Shown here: piece by piece, positions 29,564 to 38,239 of the stretch
Position numbering within the stretch: the stretch's first letter is position 1
Layout of the letters: each line of letters starts with the position of its first letter
Source of the DNA: Flavobacterium piscis
GTDB lineage: Bacteria; Bacteroidota; Bacteroidia; Flavobacteriales; Flavobacteriaceae
Direction: 5' to 3'
Length of the DNA: 64,000 nt
Assembly: GCF_001686925.1 (NCBI RefSeq)
Contig: NZ_LVEN01000011.1
Location: 1 to 64,000 of the forward strand
Notes under the pieces: model-generated
Seen by the model: the letters and a program-made list of their open reading frames with translations, nothing else
Told to the model about the DNA's origin: nothing
Database searches by the model: none
Position numbers and translations under genes: made by a program

Positions 29564-29678
29564 TAAGTGGTTAGTTACAAAGTGATAGGATCACAATATA
29601 TTTTGAACTGTTTTTTTATGTAAAATGAAAACGATAACTACAAGTATTATCCCCTCTAACCACTTAAGGGATAATACT
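29564..29678 (-). promoter_or_regulatory. Candidate RNA pseudoknot in the susD-GH128 spacer
   Basis: AGTATTATCCC (29643-29653) and GGGATAATACT (29668-29678) form a perfect 11-bp stem. Its 14-nt loop contains CTAACCACTTA (29656-29666), the exact reverse complement of TAAGTGGTTAG at 29564-29574. The two helices together would make a pseudoknot. There is no T run, so a simple terminator is less likely. An alternative is mutually exclusive hairpins controlling read-through. Confidence 0.45.
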
Positions 29679-29744
29679 GTAGTAATCAACACTGCTAAAA
29701 AACACTATTAAAAGGCGTAAAATATGTAAAGAACATCGCTTTAG

Positions 29745-29777
29745 CTGCAGTAAAATAAAACAATCACATTACTGCAG
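29745..29777 (-). repeat. Hairpin directly after susD
   Basis: A perfect 9-bp stem CTGCAGTAA/TTACTGCAG with a 15-nt loop lies 29 bp after the susD stop codon. It lacks a T run and may protect the susCD mRNA 3' end. Confidence 0.5.
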
Positions 29778-29805
29778 TCTTAGCTGTTTTTTTAATTGTG
29801 TATCA

Positions 29806-31788
29806 TTAAATTTGAGTTTCATCTGCAACAGCATCCTGCCATTTATCCCAAACCTTAACATTAGGATCGTAACCATCATAACCGTAATTCTGACTTAGTT
29901 TTCCTTTAATATTAGCCGTTATAGCACTATTTGGAATTGGCCAGTAGTTATTACGTTTGTCCATAGTATAAAACTTAGTTCCGTTTGGTACCACAATTCC
30001 ACTCTGATGTTTGTTGTAAAGGGTATAATGTGAAATACGCTGGTACCAATAACTTCCTCCGGCTGCATCAGTTCCTGACTGTTTATCCCAATTGGTTTTG
30101 CTGTAGGTCTGACCCCATTCGTCTGGTTGTCCGCTAAGGGCAAGACAGTGCGAAATACGTTTTAGCTCGACATTTCTCCATTCTTCCAGATAAAGTTCTC
30201 TCCCTCTTTCGGCAGCAATATCACCAATAGTTACCTGCCCGTACATTTGCGAAGCTCCGGCTCTGGCTCTGATAACATTTACGTCCTGAGTTGCTCCACC
30301 TACATTACCCTGATAAAAACGGGCTTCGGCTCTTAGCAGATATGTTTCGGCCAAACGATATAAATACCAGTGCGCTTTACCGCCTGTACTTGCTCCCTGA
30401 AAATCAGTTGCATTTGGATTGGTTTCATTTACAACATCATGCAGATATATTTTATACAACGGAAAATCAAACCATTCACGAAGCGTATCTTTAGACAATT
30501 GCGTATTGCCTTCTTTCATTCTAAAATTTTGCTGGTAGTATGCAGAAGTTTTATCACTGTATTTAAGATCTTCCATATTTACCCAGTTACCAACAGCGCT
30601 ATTATGTCTAAGATCCTGTTTGTCCTCGATACCATTTACAACCCACATAGGGTGTTGCGAATAATAAGAAGCACTAATAGTTCCAATACCACGTCCTAAT
30701 GCTCTTGCATAATCATACTTCGCCTGGTAATTTGCATTGTTTGAGGCAAAACGATTTGCTCCCTGTTTACCATCAGGGGTAGTAAGCGTACCGGAATTCC
30801 AGTTAGGACCAAAAATTCTCATCGAAGCAAACGGTAAAAATGATTGTACTCCACCATTTGGCATCACCATAATGGCTTCTCTGTTACCGGCAATCACCTT
30901 ATTTTCTGGTCGGTGTAAATCCCAAATCACGTTTCTGTTTATCGCCCATGTTGTTGGATTTCCACCCGGATCAAAAGTTCCAAAAGATCCCTGCATTAAA
31001 GAATAACCTGATTGATTAATTAGTAAATCAGCCTGTGTTTCTGCTTCTTTAAATCTTCCTGAAGCCAGGTAACATTTAATTAGTAACTGGCGGCATGCAC
31101 CTTTATTTACTAAACCTACATAAGCCAGTTTTGACTGCTCCGGTACCCATTCTACAGCTTTCTCCATATCTGCTGTAATCATTTCGATGATAGCTTCTTT
31201 TTTAGTAGAATAATAACTTTGTTTTGGAACCTGCAAAATTTTAGTAATCAATGGTATATCTCCAAATTGATAGACTAAATTAAGATAACGGTATGCTCTG
31301 TGAAAATAGGCCTGGCCAATATATTTACGTTTTACTTCTTCTGATAAACTGGTCACATTATCAATGTAAGTTAATACAGTATTCGCGTATTTAATTCCGT
31401 TATAACCTTCATCCCAATAAAACCCAAGATAAAAATCATCGTTTGTTGCGGTTTTAAAACTTCCGGTTGGCACTATCGTATTAGCAAAATCAGAAATAGT
31501 ACTGCTATTATCCGTTTTTCCATATTTCGCCATATCAGAAAAAACATATTCCGTACCAATAGGCACACTGTTTGACGCAGCATTATAGTGAATGTAATTA
31601 TTACGCAAACCTTTATCGGCAATCGCTAAAGTCGCCTGCAATCCTGATTCAGTCTGAAATGTAGTTTCTGGTTCGTAAAACGAAAGCGGATCCGGATCCA
31701 GAAAATCCTTAGAACAAGAAACCAAAAGAGCAGAAGCCACTGCTAAAGGTGCAAGTATTAAAATTTTATTTTTTATATAAGTTTTCAT
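29806..31788 (-). CDS. SusD/RagB-family lipoprotein of the glycan PUL
   Basis: This is the glycan-binding lid of the neighbouring SusC channel. The lipoprotein signal (LAPLAVASALLVSC) ends in the lipidated Cys at about residue 25. Helical SusD core segments are visible (YIGQAYFHRAYRYLNLVYQFG), and the family C-terminal signature reads RGRELYLEEWRNVELKRISH. At 660 residues it is longer than a typical 500-600-residue SusD. It starts 11 bp after susC ends. Likely ligand is the polysaccharide degraded by the linked GH16, GH43 and GH128-like enzymes. Confidence 0.92.
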   Translation of the reverse strand: MKTYIKNKILILAPLAVASALLVSCSKDFLDPDPLSFYEPETTFQTESGLQATLAIADKGLRNNYIHYNAASNSVPIGTEYVFSDMAKYGKTDNSSTISDFANTIVPTGSFKTATNDDFYLGFYWDEGYNGIKYANTVLTYIDNVTSLSEEVKRKYIGQAYFHRAYRYLNLVYQFGDIPLITKILQVPKQSYYSTKKEAIIEMITADMEKAVEWVPEQSKLAYVGLVNKGACRQLLIKCYLASGRFKEAETQADLLINQSGYSLMQGSFGTFDPGGNPTTWAINRNVIWDLHRPENKVIAGNREAIMVMPNGGVQSFLPFASMRIFGPNWNSGTLTTPDGKQGANRFASNNANYQAKYDYARALGRGIGTISASYYSQHPMWVVNGIEDKQDLRHNSAVGNWVNMEDLKYSDKTSAYYQQNFRMKEGNTQLSKDTLREWFDFPLYKIYLHDVVNETNPNATDFQGASTGGKAHWYLYRLAETYLLRAEARFYQGNVGGATQDVNVIRARAGASQMYGQVTIGDIAAERGRELYLEEWRNVELKRISHCLALSGQPDEWGQTYSKTNWDKQSGTDAAGGSYWYQRISHYTLYNKHQSGIVVPNGTKFYTMDKRNNYWPIPNSAITANIKGKLSQNYGYDGYDPNVKVWDKWQDAVADETQI

Positions 31789-31799
31789 TATTGATAATT

Positions 31800-34700
31800 T
31801 TAAAGTGAAACGTTAAATCCTAAATTAAACATTCGCGTAGCAAGCCCTCCTGTTTCCGGGTCACCATAATATTTCCATTGATCATTAGCTGACCATGTTG
31901 CAGCGTTCTGAACCGAAGCATAAATTTTGAAATTTCTAACATGCAAACGATCAATAAGATCTTTAGGAAGTGAATAGGCCAACGAAATATTGTCTAAACG
32001 AATAAAACTACGATCGTATAATTTTGCCGTTCCGGCTCCTGCAGGGCCTCTTGCATCAAGACGTGCCCAGTCATTGGTTGGATTATCAATTGTCCAGTAC
32101 GGGTTTACAAACGGATTGTAATTGTTGGTGTATAAACTACCATCGTTATACGTATTCATATAACGTCCGTCAAGCGATTTGTGTCCCATGTAAGCATACA
32201 TATTGATTGCCAAATCCCAATTTTTGAAAAATTTAAATTCATTACGCAATGACCAGTTAATTGGTGGCGCAGTTTCTCCTAAAAATTGTTTGTCTTTTTC
32301 ATTATAAGTTGGTTTTCCATTCACATCATCAGCAGTATAACTGTTTTCTACTTTTGGATCCCCAGGACGTTGTCCGTATTTTGCAGCTTCTACAGCTTCA
32401 TCTTTTTGCCAAATTCCAATTACTTTATAATCCCAGATTTGAGAAATTGGTCTACCGATAAACCATCCGTTTGTTTTATCATCTGACTCTTTTGTTCCAA
32501 CAACATTACCATTGGCATCCTTAACATCTTCCATATTGCCATACAATGCATTAATCTTATTCTTATTGTATGAAAAAGCAACCATGGTAGTCCACTCAAA
32601 ATTTGGATTTTTTATATTTAAAGTATTAAGACTGATTTCGATCCCTTTATTTTCGACCTCACCAAGATTGGTTGCAATTGATCCAAATCCGGAGAAACCT
32701 GGCAAACGCTGACTCATGATCATATCATTGGTAACTGATCTGTAAAGATCTACAGTTCCCGTAATACGATCTTTTAAGAAACCAAAATCAAGACCAATAT
32801 TTGTTGCAGTTGTTTTTTCCCATTGCAAATTAGGATTTGCCATACGGTCAATAGCTAAGTACTTCGTATCAACAATATTTCCTGAAGCATCTATATATCC
32901 CATTGTTGCTCCTGTACCTGAACCTAAATTCGCCAAAGCAATGTATGGATCTGCAAGCGATCTGTTTCCGTTTTTACCCCATGAAACTCGTAATTTACCT
33001 GTGCTTAAAGGAGTCCAATGAAACCAGCTTTCCTGATTAAAGTTCCATCCCACTGCAACAGAAGGGAAAGTAGCATAAGGATATGAAGCTCCAAATGCTG
33101 AATATCCATCACGACGTACCGTTGCGGTTATCATATAACGATTATCAAACGAATAGAAAAGTCTCGCCATTAAACCATCGGCTGTCTGATGCGTATCTGT
33201 ACTTGAAAATGAGCTGTTCAAAAGAGTTGCGTTAGCAATATTGTGAAATCCTAATGCATCAGAAGGCTGAATGTTACGAGCATACACAATATCTGACCAT
33301 GTTTTTAGGTCTTCTGCTTCCTGAACTAAAGTTACTATAAAATGGTGTTTATCACTAAATGTATGATCCCATGTTAATGTATTGTTCAGGTTCCAGGTAA
33401 ACTTTTTACCATTACCTCTATCTACTCCTATGTTAACAGGATTCAGGTTTTTATTACCCGCCGATTGAAAATAACGGTTGTAAAAGAACTCATAACGTGG
33501 CGCAGCATTGAATGAATAGGTAATACCTAAAGGCAAGGTTACCTTTGTATTAAAAATGGTATTCAATACTGTATACCCTTTTTCAAGTTCCATAAATTGT
33601 CGGTCATAGTAGTAGTTATAACCTCCAATTGTTGGTCCCATTGGTTGTCTGGTATAATCACCATTTGCTTCTGTAAAATTAGAAAACGGGCTGTTTCTTA
33701 ACATATTTGCATCCCAATAATTCGTACCTGTACCAACAGATATATCTCCATCTGAACGATCCTGAAAATTAACGTTTGCTCCAAATTCAAGCCAGCTTGT
33801 AATTTTAGCATCGACTTTCATATTGGCACGAACTGCAGAATAATCATTACCCTGAATAGCTCCCTCTGAAGTTAAATATCCCAAAGACATATAATAATTT
33901 ACTTTATCACTTGCTCCGGAAACACTTAAGTTATTGTCGTGATTTATTCCTGTTCTAAAAGTACTGCCGTACCAATCGTGTGTTTTTCCATCTGTGAAAT
34001 TCTTTAGGAGCGACGCGTCAGTAATCCCCAAGCGAAGTCCCCAAACTTCATTCAGACTTTTGCCTTGTATTTGTGCAGCTGGCTGATAAGCCAACCATTG
34101 CGCCTGAGTGATACCATATTGATCTAATTGATTTGGATTTGTATAATACCCCGCTTTATTGGCAGCTGTTCCTGTTACCCATGCCTCGTAATTTCCGGTG
34201 GCTGTATTTGTTCCGTACGTTTTAGCAGTTTCCCAATCCTGACGATATTTTACATATCCTTCTGCATTATAAACATTGCGATAAGCACTTTTGGTAGTAA
34301 TCGTCGTATTTGTAGTAACATTGATAACAGGCTTACCGGTTTTTCCTTTTTTCGTTGAAATAACAATAACTCCGGCTGCTGCTTTAGATCCGTATACTGC
34401 TGTTGCAGATGCATCTTTCAAGACATCGATCTGGCCAATATCATCAGGATTAATTTCCGAAAGCTCACCGTAAAATTGCATTCCGTCTAAAATAATAAGT
34501 GGTGAGTTATGACCTCCGTCAGAATAAACAGAAGTTTGTCCACGAATCTGCAACGACCCACCTCCTTTTGCATCAGCTGAATATCCCACTTTTAAACCGG
34601 GAACTCCTCTCAATAAATCCTGAACCGTTTGCGGGTTTTGATTGGCTAAAGCTTCTGCTTTAACCTGAACAATTGATCCTGTTAAATCCTTTTTCTTCAT

Positions 34701-35126
34701 TTTACCATATCCCACTACCACTACCTCATCTAACGAAGCAGCGTTTTCTTCCAGTTGGATATTAATATTCGTTTTACCATTTAGGGCTACTTCCTTGGTT
34801 ACAAAACCAACAAAGGATACTACTAATACAGCATTGTCATCTGCTGTCAGTGTAAATTTTCCGTCAAAATTTGTTATAGTTCCCTTTTTTGTTCCTTTTA
34901 CCGCAACTGAAGCACCCGGAAGAGGAATCCCCTTGTGATCTTTAACCTGACCGGTGATGCTGTTTTGTGGCTGTACTTTTTCTGTTCCTGTTGTACTACC
35001 GGATTCGGTAGAGAAAGCATGTACCTGAGACAATGAAACCAAAACACAAAGTAGTGTAAGTTTCTTTTTCAAATCAAATCCAGATACATAATCAGGAGCC
35101 TTAATCTTCCTAATAAATTTTGTCAT
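31800..35126 (-). CDS. SusC/RagA TonB-dependent receptor of the glycan PUL
   Basis: This 1108-residue outer-membrane channel imports oligosaccharides with TonB energy. It has a carboxypeptidase-D-like domain (about 58-135, ITGQVKDHKGIPLPGASVAV), a TonB-box-like VVVVGYGKMKKKDLTGS, a plug with VLKDASATAVYGSKAAAGVI and a barrel ending MFNLGFNVSL. It lacks the STN domain found in the ECF-linked SusC at 11495-15055, in line with control by the hybrid sensor encoded in this locus. The leader is about 130 nt, with a TAGATTTG -7 element and the TAAAAGGGGCA element upstream. It is the first gene of the susCD transcript. Confidence 0.93.
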   Translation of the reverse strand: MTKFIRKIKAPDYVSGFDLKKKLTLLCVLVSLSQVHAFSTESGSTTGTEKVQPQNSITGQVKDHKGIPLPGASVAVKGTKKGTITNFDGKFTLTADDNAVLVVSFVGFVTKEVALNGKTNINIQLEENAASLDEVVVVGYGKMKKKDLTGSIVQVKAEALANQNPQTVQDLLRGVPGLKVGYSADAKGGGSLQIRGQTSVYSDGGHNSPLIILDGMQFYGELSEINPDDIGQIDVLKDASATAVYGSKAAAGVIVISTKKGKTGKPVINVTTNTTITTKSAYRNVYNAEGYVKYRQDWETAKTYGTNTATGNYEAWVTGTAANKAGYYTNPNQLDQYGITQAQWLAYQPAAQIQGKSLNEVWGLRLGITDASLLKNFTDGKTHDWYGSTFRTGINHDNNLSVSGASDKVNYYMSLGYLTSEGAIQGNDYSAVRANMKVDAKITSWLEFGANVNFQDRSDGDISVGTGTNYWDANMLRNSPFSNFTEANGDYTRQPMGPTIGGYNYYYDRQFMELEKGYTVLNTIFNTKVTLPLGITYSFNAAPRYEFFYNRYFQSAGNKNLNPVNIGVDRGNGKKFTWNLNNTLTWDHTFSDKHHFIVTLVQEAEDLKTWSDIVYARNIQPSDALGFHNIANATLLNSSFSSTDTHQTADGLMARLFYSFDNRYMITATVRRDGYSAFGASYPYATFPSVAVGWNFNQESWFHWTPLSTGKLRVSWGKNGNRSLADPYIALANLGSGTGATMGYIDASGNIVDTKYLAIDRMANPNLQWEKTTATNIGLDFGFLKDRITGTVDLYRSVTNDMIMSQRLPGFSGFGSIATNLGEVENKGIEISLNTLNIKNPNFEWTTMVAFSYNKNKINALYGNMEDVKDANGNVVGTKESDDKTNGWFIGRPISQIWDYKVIGIWQKDEAVEAAKYGQRPGDPKVENSYTADDVNGKPTYNEKDKQFLGETAPPINWSLRNEFKFFKNWDLAINMYAYMGHKSLDGRYMNTYNDGSLYTNNYNPFVNPYWTIDNPTNDWARLDARGPAGAGTAKLYDRSFIRLDNISLAYSLPKDLIDRLHVRNFKIYASVQNAATWSANDQWKYYGDPETGGLATRMFNLGFNVSL

Positions 35127-35263
35127 TTTTGGTTGTAATTTTGGTTAATTGATTAGTTAAGTTACAGACTGTAAAAACTCATTTAAGTGTGTTTTTTACA
35201 TTTTAATTTTTCAAATTTTTTTTACGTAAAAAATATCTCGCAGTAGTTCTGTAGTCTGCCTTG

Positions 35264-35325
35264 CAAATCTAGCATAAGACATAAAAGTAAAAGGGGGTAA
35301 TTACGACATTATAAAAGGGGCAAAT
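35264..35325 (-). promoter_or_regulatory. susC promoter with candidate hybrid-sensor operator
   Basis: TAGATTTG on the minus strand (35264-35271) is an exact TAnnTTTG match. Upstream, read on the plus strand, TAAAAGGGG occurs twice, at 35288 and 35312, the second as TAAAAGGGGCA. The 35312 copy is 48 bp from the -7 element, almost the same as in front of the GH2 gene at 45800, where the distance is 47 bp. I infer binding by the AraC-type domain of the sensor at 38240-42331. Confidence 0.55.
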
Positions 35326-35456
35326 CCGCATTTTCAGAAATAAAAAGCTTATTTTTTACATGTATGGCAAAAAAACAAGAATTAAAATAAACGATACGCA
35401 ATTAATTAAGAAACATTGGAAGAGTTTCAAGTTTCAGGTTCTTTACTTTGAGTACA

Positions 35457-35522
35457 TTTTTACCACAGAGTTTTAGAAAGTTTTACCACAGAGATGCACA
35501 AAGTTTTACCACAGAGATACAC
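35457..35522 (+). repeat. Three short tandem repeats, 23-nt period
   Basis: Units of the form AAAGTTTTACCACAGAGAT with a few variable bases repeat with a 23-nt period at 35477 and 35500, preceded by a partial unit from 35457. They are complementary in part to the repeats at 35615 and 35709. Contiguous units without spacers exclude a CRISPR array. Confidence 0.7.
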
Positions 35523-35614
35523 AAAGAAATAGGTTGACTTTTGTGAAACGCTATGAAAAATTCAGCATGCTGCGCTAAAGCTCAATATTCAATGAAATAA
35601 ATAAGCTGCTAAAA

Positions 35615-35666
35615 AAACTTTGTGAAACTCTGTGAAAAAACTCTGCGAAACTCCGTGGTAAAACTA
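35615..35666 (+). repeat. 52-bp direct repeat, copy 1
   Basis: The sequence starting AAACTTTGTGAAACTCTGTG and ending GTGGTAAAACTA recurs 94 bp downstream with one mismatch (CTCCGTGG against CTCTGTGG). Its end is complementary to the TTTTACCACAGAG repeats on the left, so the block can fold back. Confidence 0.8.
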
Positions 35667-35708
35667 TACAGAGAAGCAACTTGAAACTTGAAACCTGAAA
35701 CAAAATTT

Positions 35709-35760
35709 AAACTTTGTGAAACTCTGTGAAAAAACTCTGCGAAACTCTGTGGTAAAACTA
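35709..35760 (+). repeat. 52-bp direct repeat, copy 2
   Basis: This is the second copy of the repeat at 35615-35666, 26 bp before the 3' end of the GH105 gene. Confidence 0.8.
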
Positions 35761-35785
35761 AGCAACCTGAAACAAACTTTAAACT

Positions 35786-36943
35786 TTACTTCACAAAACG
35801 AGAGATCTCTGATGCTGCTAATAAAAAAGCGCCAACGCCAAAATCAGCTGTCGAATTTTTATCTACCACTTGCCCAGGAATGGCTTTTTCGCCAATGGGC
35901 TGTATGTATCCCACTGTTCCATCAGCCTGAAGAGCAAATGTTGTGAGGTAGTTCCATGATTTTTCCACTACCGGTAAATATGTTTTTTTATCTAAATAGC
36001 CATTGTTAATTCCCCACATGAAACCATACGTAAAAAATGCTGTCCCACTGGTTTCAGGTCCTGGCGCATGTTCCGGATCTAAAATACTTCTGGTCCAGTA
36101 TCCTTCGCTTTGCTGTGCTGCTGCCAGCGCTTTGGCCATATCCTGAAAACGGCTGATGTATTCTTCTCTATGCTGGGCTGTTTTGGGTAAATCCTGAATA
36201 ATTTTGGCGTAGCCTGCAAAAATCCAACCATCTCCCCTGGCCCAAAAATCTTTTTTACCATTGGCACTTTTATGCTTTGGATACACATATTTTGCATCCC
36301 GAAAATATAAGCTGGTTTCCTTATCGTACATGATACTATCAGCATACAACAAGTACGAATGTAATTTTTCCAGATACATTTCGTTACCCGTCACGTTGTA
36401 CAGCTTTGTCATCACCGGCATTACCATATACAATCCGTCAACCCACCACCAGTAATCGTTCGCTTCGGTGCTCATTTCATACTCCATGACTTCACGGGCA
36501 CGTGCAATTTTATGAGGGTCATTTTTTCCTGTAAAATTGTATAAATCGATATACGTCTGAAAACAAATTTGCCAGTCGCCAAACAATACATGTTTGTCAT
36601 TTTCTCCGTAATTGTATTTCCATTCTGACTTGTCATTTGATTTGGCTCCCATCCACTGATTTTTTTCTGCCCATGCCATAGAATAGTCCAGATACTTTTT
36701 GTTTTGTGTTACTTTATAAGCCTCCATATTTCCTGTATGGTAAGCCGCAACATTCCAAAAAGCATTACCCAATTCCGGATGCGTATTCTGCCAACGGCTG
36801 TTTACTTTGTCAATAATAGCAATAACTTCTTTCTTAGATTCTTTTATGGCAGTTTTTTGTTTTACGGCAGTACTTTTACAACTAACGGATACTAGTGAAA
36901 CAACGGCCATTGCAATAAAAAGTGGGTTTCTAAATTTCATCAT
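35786..36943 (-). CDS. GH105/GH88-type unsaturated glucuronyl (rhamnogalacturonyl) hydrolase
   Basis: These enzymes hydrate and remove the 4,5-unsaturated uronic acid left by a polysaccharide lyase. The protein is an (alpha/alpha)6 barrel with the catalytic-Asp segment WWWVDGLYMVMPV and the conserved ARGDGW. The first Met of a tandem pair at 36943 was chosen because a lipoprotein signal (AMAVVSLVSVSC) follows; an ATG at 36979 would overlap the preceding gene by 14 bp. From this start the protein is 385 residues. It lies after the DUF2264 gene in a hybrid sensor-DUF2264-GH105 group. A matching lyase could be the BNR_4 protein at 46096-47421. Confidence 0.85.
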   Translation of the reverse strand: MMKFRNPLFIAMAVVSLVSVSCKSTAVKQKTAIKESKKEVIAIIDKVNSRWQNTHPELGNAFWNVAAYHTGNMEAYKVTQNKKYLDYSMAWAEKNQWMGAKSNDKSEWKYNYGENDKHVLFGDWQICFQTYIDLYNFTGKNDPHKIARAREVMEYEMSTEANDYWWWVDGLYMVMPVMTKLYNVTGNEMYLEKLHSYLLYADSIMYDKETSLYFRDAKYVYPKHKSANGKKDFWARGDGWIFAGYAKIIQDLPKTAQHREEYISRFQDMAKALAAAQQSEGYWTRSILDPEHAPGPETSGTAFFTYGFMWGINNGYLDKKTYLPVVEKSWNYLTTFALQADGTVGYIQPIGEKAIPGQVVDKNSTADFGVGAFLLAASEISRFVK

Positions 36944-36965
36944 TATAATAAGATTAAATATTAAA

Positions 36966-38210
36966 TTATTTTGTTGCATGATCTATTGGAATTTCTATTC
37001 CTGACCATATTTTCTTTTGTGTCCAGGGCTGATAAGGATCCGTCCAAAAAACATCGGTGGCAGGCAAACCAAGAACCAAAAAAGCTTCTGAACACAAATA
37101 GAGGCTTCCGGTCGAGATATAACCTTCACCAATATTAGGCTGGTGACCATATAATCCAATTTGCAGCCAGCCCTTTTCATCAAAAGTGCCAGATGCATTT
37201 ATTTGGTTGTAAATCATGCTATACAATGCTGAGCGAACCTGGGCCGGAGCAATTTCTTTTGGCAATTCTTTCAAAAGAGCAATTTGGGATAATAACTGGA
37301 AAGCTCCAAAACGATAGGCTAATGATCTTCCTATTGGAGGATAAGTTCCGTCAGGAGAAATTAACCTTTCCTGAACTGCTGCATAACGTCTGGCCCTGTT
37401 TAACTCTGTTGCGTAATCTGCGTTGTAAACGCTGTCTTTTTCTTTAAGAGTGCCTAAAATATCTAATTGCATGGGATGAATTACAAAACTGTTGTAATAA
37501 TCCCAGTGAAAATCAGGCCCGTCGCCAAAAGTTCCATCTCCCAGATACCATTTTTTGTGTTGTTCTAAAGCATAATTTAACCGGTTATTATCAGGGTCTT
37601 TGTCGAATTTAACTATCGCTGCCTCAATCATTCCGGCAAAAAGAAGCCAGTTGCTTTGATAAGGCTCAATTTTTCTGGATGATTTTAATGCTGCAATTAC
37701 ATTTTGTTTTGTAATACTGTCTAGTGGTTCCCAAAGTTGGTTGGGTGCGCGAAGCAAAGCCTGAGCAAAAAAAGCCGCATCAACCAGAGGCTGTCTGTCA
37801 ATCACAAAATTCATATAATCGGGACTGCCCGGATCAGTTGCATTATGAATGCACTTTTGAGCCAGATCGATATATTTTGCCCTTAATTTTCCTTCTGCAG
37901 TTTCGTCTGCACCTAATTCCAGCCAGGGAGCCATTCCGGAAAGGAGTCGGCCAAAAGCTTCCAGATATGTTACATGAGTTCTGTCATCCCATGCTCCGGG
38001 AGATTTCTCTACAGGCATCGTTTGTTTTAGCTGGTTTTTACTTAATGCTTCTAAAACAGGGTTTCCAATTTTTGTTAAAGAGGATACAAAAAATTTACGC
38101 ACTTTTTCAGGCGAATCTTTTTGAAGTTTTTTTGATTGTGAATGAATGCCGATTGTTGCTGCAAAATACAGAAACAACACTAAAGCAGTATTTTTTAAAT
38201 AATGATTCAT
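36966..38210 (-). CDS. DUF2264 protein, short form
   Basis: The 414-residue exported protein (signal peptide ending ATIGIHSQ) consists of a single DUF2264 (alpha/alpha)-barrel domain. Conserved stretches include YLEAFGRLLSGMAPWLELG, YMNFVIDRQPLVDAAFFAQA and YGDGPDFHWDYYNSFVIHPMQLD-like segments with clustered Asp, His and Tyr residues. It lacks the C-terminal beta-domain of the 671-residue paralogue at 17338-19353, so the two probably differ in specificity. GH154-type beta-glucuronidase activity is plausible but unproven. It starts 29 bp after the hybrid sensor gene and precedes GH105, so uronic acid removal is the theme of this group. Confidence 0.75.
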   Translation of the reverse strand: MNHYLKNTALVLFLYFAATIGIHSQSKKLQKDSPEKVRKFFVSSLTKIGNPVLEALSKNQLKQTMPVEKSPGAWDDRTHVTYLEAFGRLLSGMAPWLELGADETAEGKLRAKYIDLAQKCIHNATDPGSPDYMNFVIDRQPLVDAAFFAQALLRAPNQLWEPLDSITKQNVIAALKSSRKIEPYQSNWLLFAGMIEAAIVKFDKDPDNNRLNYALEQHKKWYLGDGTFGDGPDFHWDYYNSFVIHPMQLDILGTLKEKDSVYNADYATELNRARRYAAVQERLISPDGTYPPIGRSLAYRFGAFQLLSQIALLKELPKEIAPAQVRSALYSMIYNQINASGTFDEKGWLQIGLYGHQPNIGEGYISTGSLYLCSEAFLVLGLPATDVFWTDPYQPWTQKKIWSGIEIPIDHATK

Positions 38211-38239
38211 TAAAATATTTTTATCTTGTTTTGTAAGTT

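Larger units (their letters stand above)
29383..29805 (-). other. Long structured gap between susD and the GH128-like gene, 423 bp
   Basis: On the minus-strand transcript this stretch holds a hairpin CTGCAGTAA/TTACTGCAG (29745-29777), a hairpin AGTATTATCCC/GGGATAATACT (29643-29678) and, 69 nt further on, an 11-nt sequence complementary to the loop of the second hairpin (29564-29574). A TAATTTTG -7 match lies at 29445-29452, so the GH128-like gene may have its own promoter. No ORF was recognised. Confidence 0.6.
35127..35785. other. Intergenic region with susC promoter and repeat cluster, 659 bp
   Basis: The left part is the susC promoter region. The right part (about 35457-35760) is a cluster of imperfect TTTTACCACAGAG-type tandem repeats and their inverted copies. 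No gene was recognised. Confidence 0.65.

Noticed and set aside
35457..35522. Short regular repeats that could suggest a CRISPR array
   Set aside because: The units are contiguous with a 23-nt period, have no unique spacers, and no cas genes are near.
37724..38236. Plus-strand open frame of 170 codons opposite the short DUF2264 gene
   Set aside because: It lies entirely opposite a well-supported gene, has no signal, motif or domain and no spacing to a promoter.
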